Of a stretch of DNA of 64,000 nucleotides, positions 24,402-36,400 are shown in pieces. The notes beneath the pieces are model-generated. The model was not told where the DNA came from. It saw only the letters and a program-made list of their open reading frames with translations, and did no database searches. The translations under genes and the position numbers were made by a program. The stretch's first letter is position 1; every line of letters starts with the position of its first letter. Source of the DNA: Rachycentron canadum (taxonomy: Eukaryota > Chordata > Actinopteri > Carangiformes > Rachycentridae); NCBI GenBank assembly GCA_038496675.1, contig CM076650.1, positions 14,209,670 to 14,273,669 of the forward strand. The letters are read 5' to 3'.

Positions 24402-25107
24402 TTTGACTAAGGAAAGAAAAAGAGAGGGACACCATGTGAGTTCCCACAGCTCTCAGATCTTTCAAACCTTGAATTAAAATCAATTTTTGACAATTCATTC
24501 ATATCCTGGCCTGTTTCGTCTTTTTACATTTCCTTGGTTCATTTTTTTCTATGTTGGATGTGAATCATTTTAAATTTCCTTACTGTTGAAAGGTGCTATT
24601 CAGATAAACTTGCTTTGCATTTGCAGAATACGCCATCAACACTGATCATAAACTGTAAAACCACTTCCTACTGTGAACACGTTACTCTTTAAATGTTATT
24701 AATTATCCTCTTCAGCAAGCTGGTCAATAACCTGAACAGTCACCCAAGTATAAAATTTACTAAGAATTGAAAAAAAGAAAAAAAGAAAGTCAATGAACAG
24801 TCAATGTTCAAAAACTCCTCTGGACACATCTGAATCCAACCATAAAGAAATAGCAGCTGAGCCTTGAACGGTACCAAGAAAAGGACCAGCACAAAGAACT
24901 ACTCAGTGTAAATCACAGATCTCATTTCAGCTCCATTTCAGTACTCAAGTAAAAAAGCTCTCTAAAGCCATTCCCCTGTCTCTCTTCCTCTTCTGTAAGG
25001 AAATTGTTGCAAAAAGCAGAGACGCGTCTGAGGCAATACGTGTTATCAAAGCTGTAAGAGTATTATCTCCCTATACCAGAGCTGAGAAAATTGCAGTTTC
25101 ATCATAC

Positions 25108-25178
25108 CTTTTGTTGGAGTTTCAAACGCTTCTTCTGATGCTGTTTGATGAGCCCGTCAGTTCCTCACTTGTGGCGTT
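25108..25178 (-). other. pde6h: 5'UTR exon of pde6h copy A
   Basis: On the minus strand the donor CAAAAG|GTATGA follows a short stretch with no ATG and about 25-30 bases downstream of a TATA-like box, which predicts the left end of transcription near 25175. The matching acceptor (CTTTCCTTAG) is just before the start codon at 24406. Copy B has the same arrangement. Confidence 0.6.
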
Positions 25179-25201
25179 GCTCTCTCTGCTGGACTGTCCC
25201 C

Positions 25202-25233
25202 TTTTAAAGTCCTCCGAGCTGCTGCTAATCCCC
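25202..25233 (-). promoter_or_regulatory. pde6h: TATA-like box with upstream OTX/CRX-type site, pde6h copy A
   Basis: The minus strand reads GGGGATTAGCAG followed about 20 bases later by TTTAAAA (25208-25202). GGATTA is the core of OTX/CRX homeodomain sites used in photoreceptor genes. The same GGGGATTAGCAG word precedes the TATA box of copy B. Confidence 0.5.
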
Positions 25234-25239
25234 TCATTC

Positions 25240-26760
25240 TTTTATGTGCCAACTCTGCTTGGTCCTCTCCTGTACCAGCTTAGCCACAAATAGGCGAGAT
25301 AAAGGATAACGTGATATAAATACAAGGTCTTTTTCAAGTTAGATATGCCTGTCATCGCGTGAATTGAAGTGAATTATAGAGGTGTCATGTCTTGGCAGTA
25401 GTGAGTGACATTAATTAGCATGACTACCAAGTTGAAAAAAAAAACTGCTGACAGATATTCTTTGTGTGTGTGTGTGTCTGTCACAGAATAACACACACAT
25501 CAGTATGTTACCCACACTATGTACCACTCTGCATTATGAAAACCCGATGAATGATCATCTTTATTACAGTAAAAGTAGCTTTTTCATTTACATTTAGTAA
25601 CATGAATATTTGCTAACAATTAACTGTAGATGTAAAACAAAGTTATGATCAATTTGATCTTTTTTGTTTTAAATATATAAGTAAAAAGCAGCAAAAGTCT
25701 TCCAACACAGGTTGACGACAATAGATTACAAAGAAGAAATTATACGAACTATTTTTAAGCAAAATATGCAGACAAATAATCATGAATAGGCCTTTTATAA
25801 TTGATACAAACATTACACATTATTTCATTTATCTTGTAACCGGTAGCCTTATGATACTAATAGACCTACATTTAATAGATGTCAGCCTCTGATAGTATAT
25901 GGAATATGTGGCTTAGTTCACTGCTTAACATATAGAGTTTCTTTACAGGTATAAGAGAGTTGGCAAGAGCTATTTTCTAACACTCCATGAAGTCTCACTG
26001 AAAATCTAGTCATCAACCAGTCTTTTTTCAACCACACATCCAAATGAAATAGTTTACTTGGCTGTGATGGCCTGTGTATTCAAACATCAGGGAGGAGAAC
26101 TAATGGAACGTGAGCAGCAGAAAAGATACTAACAATACTAAAGATATACTTTCGCCTCATTTATAAACAAACGTGACCTGATGTAGACTGCATGAGGATC
26201 TGGTGCATGTGATGTAAGAGCAGCAGGACCCTGAGCTCCATTTAGATGATCAGTCAATCAGTTACAAATAGGGAGCACTTAACCTTTCAGCAGTTAATCC
26301 CTCACCTCATGGCCTGGACTGAGGTTGAAGGGGGACAATAATGAGACAGAAACACTTTAACTCTGCAATTAATAATGTCAATGAAAAGAAGAAGAGTGAT
26401 CGTCAACACTATAATTTTATTATAACACATTATATTAACCGAAAGTCCCCACTGTTTATATTTTGTCAAAAAGAAAATCTTAGCCTGCTCTTACTTTTTC
26501 GAGAGCTTTCACATTATTCATAGCTATCTTTAAAAATGCATCCCAGTAGAGAAGAAGAGCCATGTATTCAGAAAAGAATAACTCACGTTGTTCAGTAAAT
26601 CCAAACAGGTTTTTCTCAGACATGCTTCATTATATAATGTTGCCAACATCTTCACGTCATGACACATTATGAGCCCCCTCCTTAATCTCATAGAGCAGAA
26701 AGGCCAATTAGGGGACAGGGTGTTAAAAAAAAAAGAGGACAGATAGTTATGGATGAGCAT
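25240..26760. other. divergent intergenic spacer between the two pde6h genes
   Basis: About 1.5 kb of AT-rich DNA between two start sites that point away from each other. No gene seen. It may hold shared photoreceptor control elements, but I recognise none beyond the promoter-proximal sites. Confidence 0.5.
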
Positions 26761-26765
26761 GTCAG

Positions 26766-26790
26766 GGGGATTAGCAGGGGGTGTATATAA
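26766..26790 (+). promoter_or_regulatory. pde6h: TATA box with upstream OTX/CRX-type site, pde6h copy B
   Basis: GGGGATTAGCAG (GGATTA at 26768-26773) is followed by TATATAA at 26784-26790. Transcription should begin near 26814, leading into the 5'UTR exon. Confidence 0.6.
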
Positions 26791-26813
26791 GAAAGCAACA
26801 GGACAATGACCAG

Positions 26814-26874
26814 AAAGACACAAACTCACCAGAGAGACAGCAGACAGAAGCCAACTGTGCTACTGCAAAAACAG
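26814..26874 (+). other. pde6h: 5'UTR exon of pde6h copy B
   Basis: The stretch runs from the predicted start site to the donor AAACAG|GTAAGA and contains no ATG. The acceptor for the next exon is TTTGCTCTCAG, ending at 28559, ten bases before the start codon. The intron is about 1.7 kb. Confidence 0.65.
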
Positions 26875-27724
26875 GTAAGAACAAATTCTGACTTTCACTC
26901 AGCTGCAAGCTTTGGCAAACCTTCAATTCTGGATTAAGGGTAGAAAATAAAGGAGGCTGCAGGAAAGACTGCTGAGAAAGCATGACTTCAACTAGACCCT
27001 GTGGGGTACAGATGTCATGGCAGAACTTTAAAATATTTTGTAGACCAATGTATTTGCTCTTGGATGCTTTTCAACTTTGGAAAAGGCCTCAGAGTTCTTT
27101 ATGAAGCCAAAACCGTTCTCTTCTTATAATATTATACTTTGTGGTTTTGCACTTTTTATCTATGTCTTTATATATTGTATTGTTTAGAACTTTGCAAATA
27201 CTTATTTAAAAGTATTTATATATTGAACGTATTTCCTTTCACTGAATGCAAAGCTTTAAGATTGATTGTAGTTATTTTCAACACATCTGGTCTTCATTTT
27301 CAGCTTAATGTGAATAAGACCAAGCAATAATGTGTATTCATTTGTAAATAGTAAAAATTTATTTTTCTCTCTGAGATTCTTAAATTTAAATTTTCAGTTC
27401 AGTCGTCCTCATCCTGCATCGAAAATTTGCTTTTGGAATTTGAAATTTCCAATTGTGTTGATATGCAATAGCTGCAAAGTCATAAGTGCTAGGCAAAAGT
27501 TAACTATATAATATAAACAAGCAACGAAGAATAAAGACATATTGAATAAAAAAGACAATAAATTGATACCTTTTTTAAAACTGGCAAACATGTAACTAAT
27601 TGTTACTAGGATTGCTCTAATGTGTATCAAATGTAAAAACATTGTGTTATATCACATTCTATTCAAATTTTATTTTCCATCTGCTTAATGCTGAATCTGC
27701 TTTGATTCATACAATGTAGTTGAT

Positions 27725-27739
27725 TATATATAATTGATC

Positions 27740-27770
<31 letters not shown>

Positions 27771-27795
27771 CGCACACACATATATATATATATAG
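27725..27795. repeat. (TA)n microsatellite
   Basis: TA dinucleotide runs interrupted by a short CGCACACACA segment, inside the 5'UTR intron of pde6h copy B. Confidence 0.9.
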
Positions 27796-28569
27796 CATAT
27801 AATTATTTGATTCTTCTCAAAAAGAAATTTAAAGAATAAAAAGCCATTCTGCTTAAATTAAAATGTAAAAAGGTTTAAATTTAAATAAGAAAGAAGAGTC
27901 TTTATATAGTTTCCACAGTATGTGTTAAAATAATACAGACACTAGCAATCACACATTATACATATTGCATATTTGCACACATCACATGCTTACACTGTTA
28001 GCTGGGGCTGATTAGAAGCAAACATGTACAACAACAACAACAAAAAAACATTGGGATGTGACATTTAAGAACTAACTGCTTAATTAAAGTTAAGATCTTA
28101 GGCAGTGCATTTGGATTAGCTGCTGACTTGTTAGCATGTTCAGAGTAACTACTGTCGTCACAAAGAACATCATCAGTGCTGCTGAGTTTTCCTTAAAGAT
28201 AACACATTCAACCGAGGTCAGAAAAAGGTCAGATTTAAGTATTAAAAATAAATTGTTCAGAGCAAAATCTCCTTACAGGCAGAGTTTATTATGCACAATT
28301 TACAGCATGTATGTTGACTTCAGGAGAGCTGAGGAATTAGGTGAACTTATTTCTATTTTTGTCTCAAGATGTTCAGTCTCTAACTTGGCCAGGAGTAATC
28401 TTTAAAGCCAAGGTGTAAAAATAGAAAAAGCTGTTTGTGTAACAGGGTCTTAAGAAGCTGTATAATTTGAATTAAGCAAGGGGTGTTAGATCATCTAAGG
28501 GTCTTACACAAGGGTCTTACACACCAAGACTAACTCACTTTCAACTCCTTTGCTCTCAGTGAATAAAAG

Positions 28570-28951
28570 ATGGCAGACACAGCTGTTGCAGCTCCCGCCG
28601 ACAAGAAGGCACCTCCCAAGTTCAAGCAGAGGGCTGCTCGCACCTTCAAGAGCAAGGCCCCAAAACCAGGCCAGAAGGGGTAAGCTGGACTTCAAATTCA
28701 CCAGTAGTAGAAACTGAGCACATCCACCCAAGTATCTTCAGTATCTTTCGTTAAGTAAAGAATTCAAGTACTTCTTCCACCACTGAATGTCACATATAAA
28801 TAATAATAACACATGCTTGTGTTTCTTTCTCAGATTTGGAGACGACATCCCCGGCATGGAGGGTCTGGGCACAGACATCACAGTGGTTTGCCCATGGGAA
28901 GCCTTTGGCGACATGGAGCTCAGCGACCTGGCGAAATATGGAATTGTCTAG
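28570..28951 (+). CDS. pde6h: cone cGMP phosphodiesterase 6 gamma (inhibitory) subunit, copy B
   Basis: Two coding exons, 28570-28679 and 28834-28951, encode 75 residues that differ from copy A at only three positions. The polycationic segment (PPKFKQRAARTFKSK), the central GFGDDIPGMEGLGTD stretch and the inhibitory C-terminus (DLAKYGIV) are all present. The exon 1 donor is GG|GTAAGC and the exon 2 acceptor is TTTCTCAG. The two genes lie head to head, so this is a recent inverted local duplication or a pair kept alike by gene conversion. A plus-strand AATAAA at 29522-29527 is the likely polyadenylation signal, giving a 3'UTR of nearly 600 bases. It is probably functional, since no defect is visible. 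Confidence 0.95.
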
Positions 28952-29521
28952 AAACCTTCCTGTGTCTTCCCCACAACCATTTTACCTCCCTGCACCGCTT
29001 TTCCTTCATCCGCTCTACCTAGTTCCCACTCGCCCTGTTTTTCTTCATCTTCCAAAATACCTGACCTGACGTTTGTCGTTGTGTTAGCCCCTCATGGGTT
29101 TTGGGAAATATTGCACAAAAATTGATACCCAAAGCTTATCCAAAAACGTAGCAAAATTGGCTAAACTAATTTTTAAATCACAGATATCACATTTATTTAT
29201 TTATACATGCTTCACTGACTCCAAACTTCCTCCCCCACACCTTGCACTTGGCTTGTGTATCTCTGAGAGACAACGGACTAAATCTGTTGTAAGCAGGTTT
29301 GATTGCTGCTGTATTGATGATGTGATTATGTACACTGCTGAACCCTCGCTCCTCTCTCCTGCCTTTTCCAATCTATGACCCTCCCCCTCTTTGGAGCTAT
29401 TCCTACTTAATGTACAGCTGTTTATGAAAAATATATATTTTTATTTTTATGAACCATGAATGTAAATTTAGGTGCACCGTCAATAGAAATTGGATAGAGT
29501 AGTGAAATAGTCAAATATTTA

Positions 29522-29527
29522 AATAAA
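29522..29527 (+). terminator. pde6h: polyadenylation signal of pde6h copy B
   Basis: AATAAA about 570 bases past the stop, followed by a T-rich stretch (TATTTTCCCC and GTGTCTTCTTT), as expected of a cleavage site. Confidence 0.55.
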
Positions 29528-29591
29528 TATTTTCCCCAAAAACAAATGGTGTCTTCTTTAAGTTTATGGTACTTGAGACCAGCATACAAGG

Positions 29592-29660
29592 TGTGACTAT
29601 TAAGTAATAAAGCTAATGCTGGTTTGATTTACAGCCCACTATTGTTATTTAATAGTCACA
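29592..29660. repeat. short inverted repeat
   Basis: TGTGACTATTAA at 29592-29603 is the exact reverse complement of TTAATAGTCACA at 29649-29660, and the match continues imperfectly inward. It could be a very small MITE or a hairpin in transcripts that read past the pde6h signal. Confidence 0.6.
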
Positions 29661-29664
29661 TCCC

Positions 29665-32600
29665 TGACATCTGCATTATTAAAGCTATTACTACTATTTT
29701 TACCACTACCAATATCTCAAGTGATTGATTACCATGTAATTTCATGAAATTGCCATGAAATTTTAAATTCATAGTCTCCTCCCATTATGTTCTCTGTCAG
29801 TAAGGTGTTATGGAAAGGAGTATAAGCAGCAATTAAATACGCAAGAGGCACAACTGAATGAAGTTACCCTGTGTACACAGGAGCCAACCCCCCCCCCCCC
29901 CCCCCAAAAAAAAACAATCTAACTGCAACCATTAGCCCACACTAGTATTACCATGATATGCTCCACAGCGATGCTGACAGTTAGCCCGCTGGCAAGAGCA
30001 ACGTTTTCCAAACAAATTCACTTAATTGTTAACAGCAAGACAACTCAAAACACATAGCTGTTAGCATGACTAGAGACTAGTCAGGACTAATGTGTTTAAG
30101 GTGCTGTATGAACCATTTTAGCGTATTTAAGCTCATGGTGTTTCCAGCCAGCTACTTATTGTAGTAGGCAGCATTTTTAACAAAAAGATCAGAGAAATGT
30201 ACTTCATGCTAATGCAAGCTGCCCAGCAACATTAGACAAAGTTAGCTAGAAGCTGGTTTACAATAACCTTCCATTTCTGTTCTAACATCGAACGAGCTTC
30301 AATCCAGCTACTTAAAAAGGTTGGATATCAGGTCAGTAATGTGTTTACACTGTGTTTCCACTGCCTGAGTTAAAGCAACCATATTGACTTGATATTTAAA
30401 TGAAGTCAGAATTCACATACTGTCTGTGTGTGAAATAATCTGAGACACTACAAAATATGCTCACCCATTTTACTAAATAAATACAATACCAAAATAAAAA
30501 CAACCTGAAAGCCTGGTCACAACAAAACATTTTTATATAAAACATTTTATATGGACATTCAATAACAAAAAACATAATGGCAGTCAAGGGGGATGTAGAC
30601 ATGACAGAGGAATAGGACTGGTCATTGAGAAACCATAGCAACGATGAAGAATGGCCATATAGTTTACTATAATACAGTGGCAAGAAAACCACGACAGGAA
30701 AATGATCTTTGTGCAGCAGCCATTTTGTTTGTCAGCAGGCCTTTTTGCCAAACAGCACTGTGCTCTTTGTTGTGTTAACTAGCTTGAAACTGCTAGCTGC
30801 CCGTCATTCTCCATGGAGTTTAGTGGTAAAGAACAACACAATTGGATTTGGCTGATCAGGAGTCAAATATGAAAGACACAAGATTCATGCAAAACTTTTT
30901 TTTTTTTCTCTTTTTTAAACTTGACAAGACTCGCTCATGCTGGTTTGTCCATGCCTTCAGTGGCTCCAAAAGTCCATCTTTGTGTGTTTTGTGTAGCACT
31001 TCTCAAGTTGGGAAACAGAATGTGCTAGGGGCTGTTAGTTAGCATCTTTGGCTAGGTTATCTTTTTTTTTTCTCTTCTTTTTCCATTTTGTCCAGAGCAC
31101 ATTCTAGATTAATATGGAGATATTGAAAAAGAAATGTTAAACGTTATGTTAGCAAACCCAACAGCAGCGCATTTAATAGAAAAAAAAAAAGCATTGACCT
31201 GCATTTTTTTCCAAGTGTGAAAATTTGAAAACACAACAGTAGCTTTGAAATTGGTTGATGGGTAAAAAATAAGCATATCCCACAATGACATTTTTTTTTT
31301 TTTTTTTTTTAAACCATTTTAAGAATATTACCCTGCGTATGTACGAGATATAACACTTTCAGACATTTTACTGAATATCTTCAAATAAACCTGGAGCGAC
31401 CACAATGGCCAAGCTGACAGATTTCACCACTGAAATGTAAGGAGTCGGCGTTAAACAAAAACTATTCAAATATATGACAAACAAAAAAAAGAAAAGAACA
31501 CAGTTGGTTTTAAGCAAAGTGCTACAGGCCTATGTTCGTTCATTTCAAATGTCTCAGTCACTTGCAAAATGTGGACAATAAAAGGAAAAAAAAAAATCCA
31601 GCCGTTCCTGCATATTTTGAAATACAATTATATGTCATGCCGGCATATCCTATAATCAACCATAAACAAAACCCAAACAATAAAATTGACTGATTATTTA
31701 ACTAAGAGGAAAAGTTTGGTAGTGTTACATGCATACCACTTGTCTGTCACTATTTGGGTATGCTCTGGGCTCAAGACCTTGCACCTTAGTGAAAAAGGAA
31801 TAACATAAAAAAAAAATTAAAAAAAAAAAACTGAAGATGACAGAAAGTAAATAAAGACAGCAATAGGATTATCAAGGATTATGGTAACAATAACAAAGAT
31901 TATATATTTATACTGCAGAAAAAATGTGCTTTCTACAAATCTTTGGAACAAAAACAAAAAAGCCACATTTTGGAAATACAACAGTATAGAAATATGGACA
32001 ATAGTAAAGTGTTTTGCATTTAAATATTTTCTATTAACTCACCAACAGAATCTCTCTCTTGCTCAGTAATTCCTGCTGGCAGCGTCGCAAACACAATTGC
32101 CAACTAAAGTATGTTTCAGGAAGACTCAGTAAATGTTGGACTTTGCTCTTCAAAAGATGGAGCATGAGGGGAAAATCCAAATAATAAATCTCTACATTAA
32201 AAGGATTAACAAATACTTGAACCCCAGGGTTGTGGATCTACATCTAAAATGAGAAATAAATGAGAAATGTTTTTCAATGTAGTGTTACACTGTCTGTAGT
32301 GTTTGGTGGTGGCTGCACACAGAGTGTAGTGAAATCCTGTGCATGAGAGGGATGAAGTGAGACTATAGGCCTAGTTGTGTCATATAGTAAAGGTGGAATA
32401 TTAGTTTAATAGATGCTCATTTTCTGATTTCACTATTTAATCTACATTTCCCATTAACAGCAGTGGCTGTTGTGTAGCTGAGTCAAACAAAAATAATGGT
32501 TTAATAAGAATAATAATGAGAATAATTACAATAATGACAATAATAATAATAATAATAATTTGGTAACTTTTTTCTAAACTAATTTCTTTGCATATCATAT

Positions 32601-33160
32601 CAATTTTAAGTTTAAAGGTTCACCATTTCCACATACTAAGAAAACTTGAGGTAAGGAATAGCTCTAATAACCCTCCCTCCTTCAGGTTTCAGACGTAATT
32701 TATGTAGCGTTACAAGTTGCCATGTTCAGTCTCCTTTACCGGAACACAACAACAATGAAAATCCTCTCTCATTACAATCCACCCATGTTCAGGAGGAGTT
32801 ATAAAATCCATCAGTAGGTGTTTTATCATTTTAGTGACTCGTCATTCTGGTTCAAAAATCAAAATAGATGCCGTTTCTGACGCACCTTCCCGTTTCCTAC
32901 CGCTCCATTTTGTGGACACCTTCGTTTCTTGTTTCCCTCTCTTTTTCCTTAAATGTCGAGTGTATGCAGGCCGCACAGCACTCAGCTCTTTCTCATACAT
33001 GGTTGACAGCTGTTTAAATGTCATTTATCCACACACAGCCTTTGGAAGAACATCTGGGCTCCATCCCGAGTCTTGTGCTGTTGAGTGCCGAGGGAATAAG
33101 AAGGGGGGAGGGCAGGGGGGACTATAATACAGCCGTGCAATAGGGTAGGTGGCCATTTTA
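29665..33160. other. rbfox2 3'UTR continuation and convergent intergenic DNA
   Basis: AT-rich sequence with many T and A homopolymers (for example about 20 T at 31291-31310). Vertebrate rbfox2 messages have multi-kilobase 3'UTRs, so much of this could be transcribed leftward with rbfox2. No other gene is seen; the boundary is unknown. Confidence 0.45.
29885..29915. repeat. poly-C followed by poly-A tract
   Basis: About 17 C residues are followed directly by 9 A residues. Length is probably unstable and may be misassembled. Confidence 0.9.
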
Positions 33161-33164
33161 AGTC

Positions 33165-33170
33165 TTTATT
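33165..33170 (-). terminator. rbfox2: possible proximal polyadenylation signal of rbfox2
   Basis: AATAAA on the minus strand about 240 bases past the rbfox2 stop. Longer 3'UTR isoforms using farther signals are likely, given the family. Confidence 0.4.
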
Positions 33171-33406
33171 TTTTTCTTATTTTTTTCCGTGTAAAGGCCA
33201 TCCATCAGTTTTTAATACAGCATTCCTCTATTTCTGTAGTAGCATATATAAGAAAATGTGGGACTGCTCTGGGGTGGGATCAGAAATTTCTTTGTTGTGG
33301 TTGACTCCACACTTTTAAACTGGGTGCAGTCCACCTCCACGACAAAAGAGGGAGCTCTTTTAGAGTAATTCAATGGAAGAGAGGAGCTCCTGGGAAACGA
33401 GTGTCC

Positions 33407-36400
33407 TTAGTAAGGGGCAAATCTACTGTAGCCTCCCCTGTACAGCGTGGCCTGTAAAACAACAAACATTTAGTGACTAAACTTGTATATATATATATAA
33501 ATAAAATATAATATAATACACACACACACACAGTCAGGACAATCCAGTGGGAAAAAAACAACAACAATGAACTACTGATCTTACCATCTCGTTATTTAAT
33601 GTCATAGGTCTCCATTGTTGTCCAAAAACTTATGTGTTATTATTACGTTACTTCACTGCTATGAACATGGACAGGAGGAATACCACTGGGTGATAATTTA
33701 CCTGTACATTAGTTACGTTTTATATCTAGATTTTGACCCAAGGACACATTCAGGCCCCAGTCATGGCAGTTGATATTTTGTCTTTATTATATTCCCAAAA
33801 ACAAATTTCAGTCAAGTTAGAACAAATCATTTGACTTGCAGAAAAGCCAGGTGCTGTCAAGAGCTGTCCCAGAGAAATTGCTTGTTTTGCTCAGTTTGTA
33901 ATCCAGCCTTGGTTTATGTGTAAAAAAAACCCAAAAAAAACCCAAAACACTAAATACATAATTTGTGGCTAAAACATTTTCCAACTAATGTACTATTTGC
34001 TCCTTCAAAAGTACACTAACCAGCTGTTTTAGCGTAAAGATGAGCTTGTGGCTCAGTGCCACAAACATGATGTGATAAGGGGACAGTGTGGAACTGATGT
34101 TAACAAATGCATTGTCAAGTTTTGGTGTTTTTATCAATTCATTGACAAGAAAAAAAAACAGAATAGACAACAGAAAAACAAAAATTTAAATACATGGACT
34201 TACCATGGCTCCAACGCCATAGGCAGCTGGGGCGAGTGCAGCATGGTAGGGGTCTGCCGTGTAAACTCGTCCGTAGCTGTCAGAACAACAGCCAATATGT
34301 AAGTATAATTTATCACAAATCACTTAAAAGGAAAAGTAAGCAAGGCATTACTGTCAAAAAAACAAAATAACTAATACACCTCAGGAAGGATAAAAGTAAT
34401 TTTTAAAACTCTGTTCCTGGCCAATGCTTTGTTTAAGGCACCAAAACTGAAGAGGGGCAGGTGTTAGCCTGTCAGATCAGACTCTAAGATGCACTGAACA
34501 GCCCCCTCACCTGTCACTGTAAGCTGCTGCTGCAGCTGCTGCTGCTGCAGGGGTCGCTACTGCAGCCGGCTGGGCATAACGATACGCTGCATAGCCACCC
34601 TGTATGGAGCCGATGGAGAGAAGAGAGGTGGAGCACAGACCGAGGGAAGAAGGCATTGTGTGCAACAGAGGAGAGAGAGATAAAATGAAGGGAGAGGTGG
34701 GACAGGACAGAAAAAAAGAGTAAATTATTGTCAAAAGTTGGCTTGTATTTTCTCTACAGACTAACAGACTAGTAGTGAATCTAAAGGGTTACATTGTGAG
34801 AAAAACTGCTGAGAAGAGAGCGGAAGATTAACAAGCAGACAGTCAGCAAAACTGGCTAATCTGGTGCAGTACAGCATTCACAAGGATGTAGCTCAGGCTC
34901 TGTGTGAGTCTCCCCCTCCATGGCTAACTGGGGGAAAAAAATCTTTTATAATATTTTATGTGTTTTACTATTTCATCATCATTCAAGTGTACCATTTTTC
35001 CCACTCTGCGTTGGACATGGAGGGAGAGAGATTTCATACCCATAACTGTGCCCCGCCCCACTTCCCCTACCAAAAACACACAGTTAAAGAAAGGGGAAGG
35101 GGTGGCAGGATGATTATGTCATTATTATTATTTGGGTGGGCAGCTGATGAACAGACACAAAAAAACTAGAGGTGTAAGAAGACAGTCAGCCATTCAGATT
35201 AAAAAAAGAGAACACACACGTACACACACACACACTCACGTGGCCAGCGACCAATCACTGACAGACACAGCATGCTTTCCCAAACTCAGAAAGTACAGTG
35301 TATTAGGCCAAACATCCCTATAAAATAATGCAAAAAAAAAGACACACCGCTGCATTCTACCCTAGAGAATCAGTCACAACCATGTCCCCGCATTCAGGAC
35401 CACACAGTTGCTGCTATGGGAAGGCTGGACTGGGGAGGAGGGGGAGGGGGAGGAGGAAAGGGTGACAGAGGAGAAGATGGTGATATGATGACAAAGACGG
35501 GCGAGAGATATGATGTGACACAGAACATAGGATAGAAGGAGAAGTTACAGAATAAAGCAATACGTGACTTAAAGACAACAGGGAATATATCAGCTGTTGA
35601 CTGAAGAGGGACAGAAGACAGAATGAACAGAGTGAGAAGAAGTGAAAGAAAGAGCAACAGAAAGAGCGGGAAATTGGGGGGGGGGGGGGGGGAGGATCAA
35701 GGAATCAGCCTTGTAAGTATGTCTGCATGCTGACACTGATTCAGTTAGCATGCCACAGGTGAAACAGATAGGGAGATTCCTGGAAGGGGTCTGAATGAAC
35801 TGCTGATAGAATTAATTTTCTTGTCCTACATTCCTCTGACTACTGCATAGCCTCAGGTTTCAGTGTCATTACGCATGTCTTATTTATTTCATGTCCTGTT
35901 TGTATTTCAAGCATGACAAAGCAGCTTGCTTATATATTATAATTTTGTACTAGAATGTATGTTATGCAACATTTGTGTACAACAGGAAATCTTTAGGGTC
36001 TTATCAAAAGTATAACAATGCAACAAAATGACAAATGTCCTGGCATGAAAAATGAAACGCATCATTGTTTTTTTCTTTTTTAAATATTGGATGCTTGTTT
36101 TTACATGTCTTGGATGTGATAAAATGTCACTCTTAACATATCGTGCCTCAAAAACAAATTACGTTAACATATGGACAGTGCCTGAATAAGACAAAATGCC
36201 TTTGTTTTTACACTGAGGAGAAAAGTAAGTTGGTGTATAAATGTGCATACCTAGCTGGATGTATTGTCATGAACCAGACTTGAACACTTGACTACCAGCG
36301 CATAATTTGATTAAAGACAGTGACCCACTGACCCACAAGAGGTGACCTTCTCTGCATTTAATTAACCCTAAAATGATGATCCATGTCTCCTGAAGAGATT

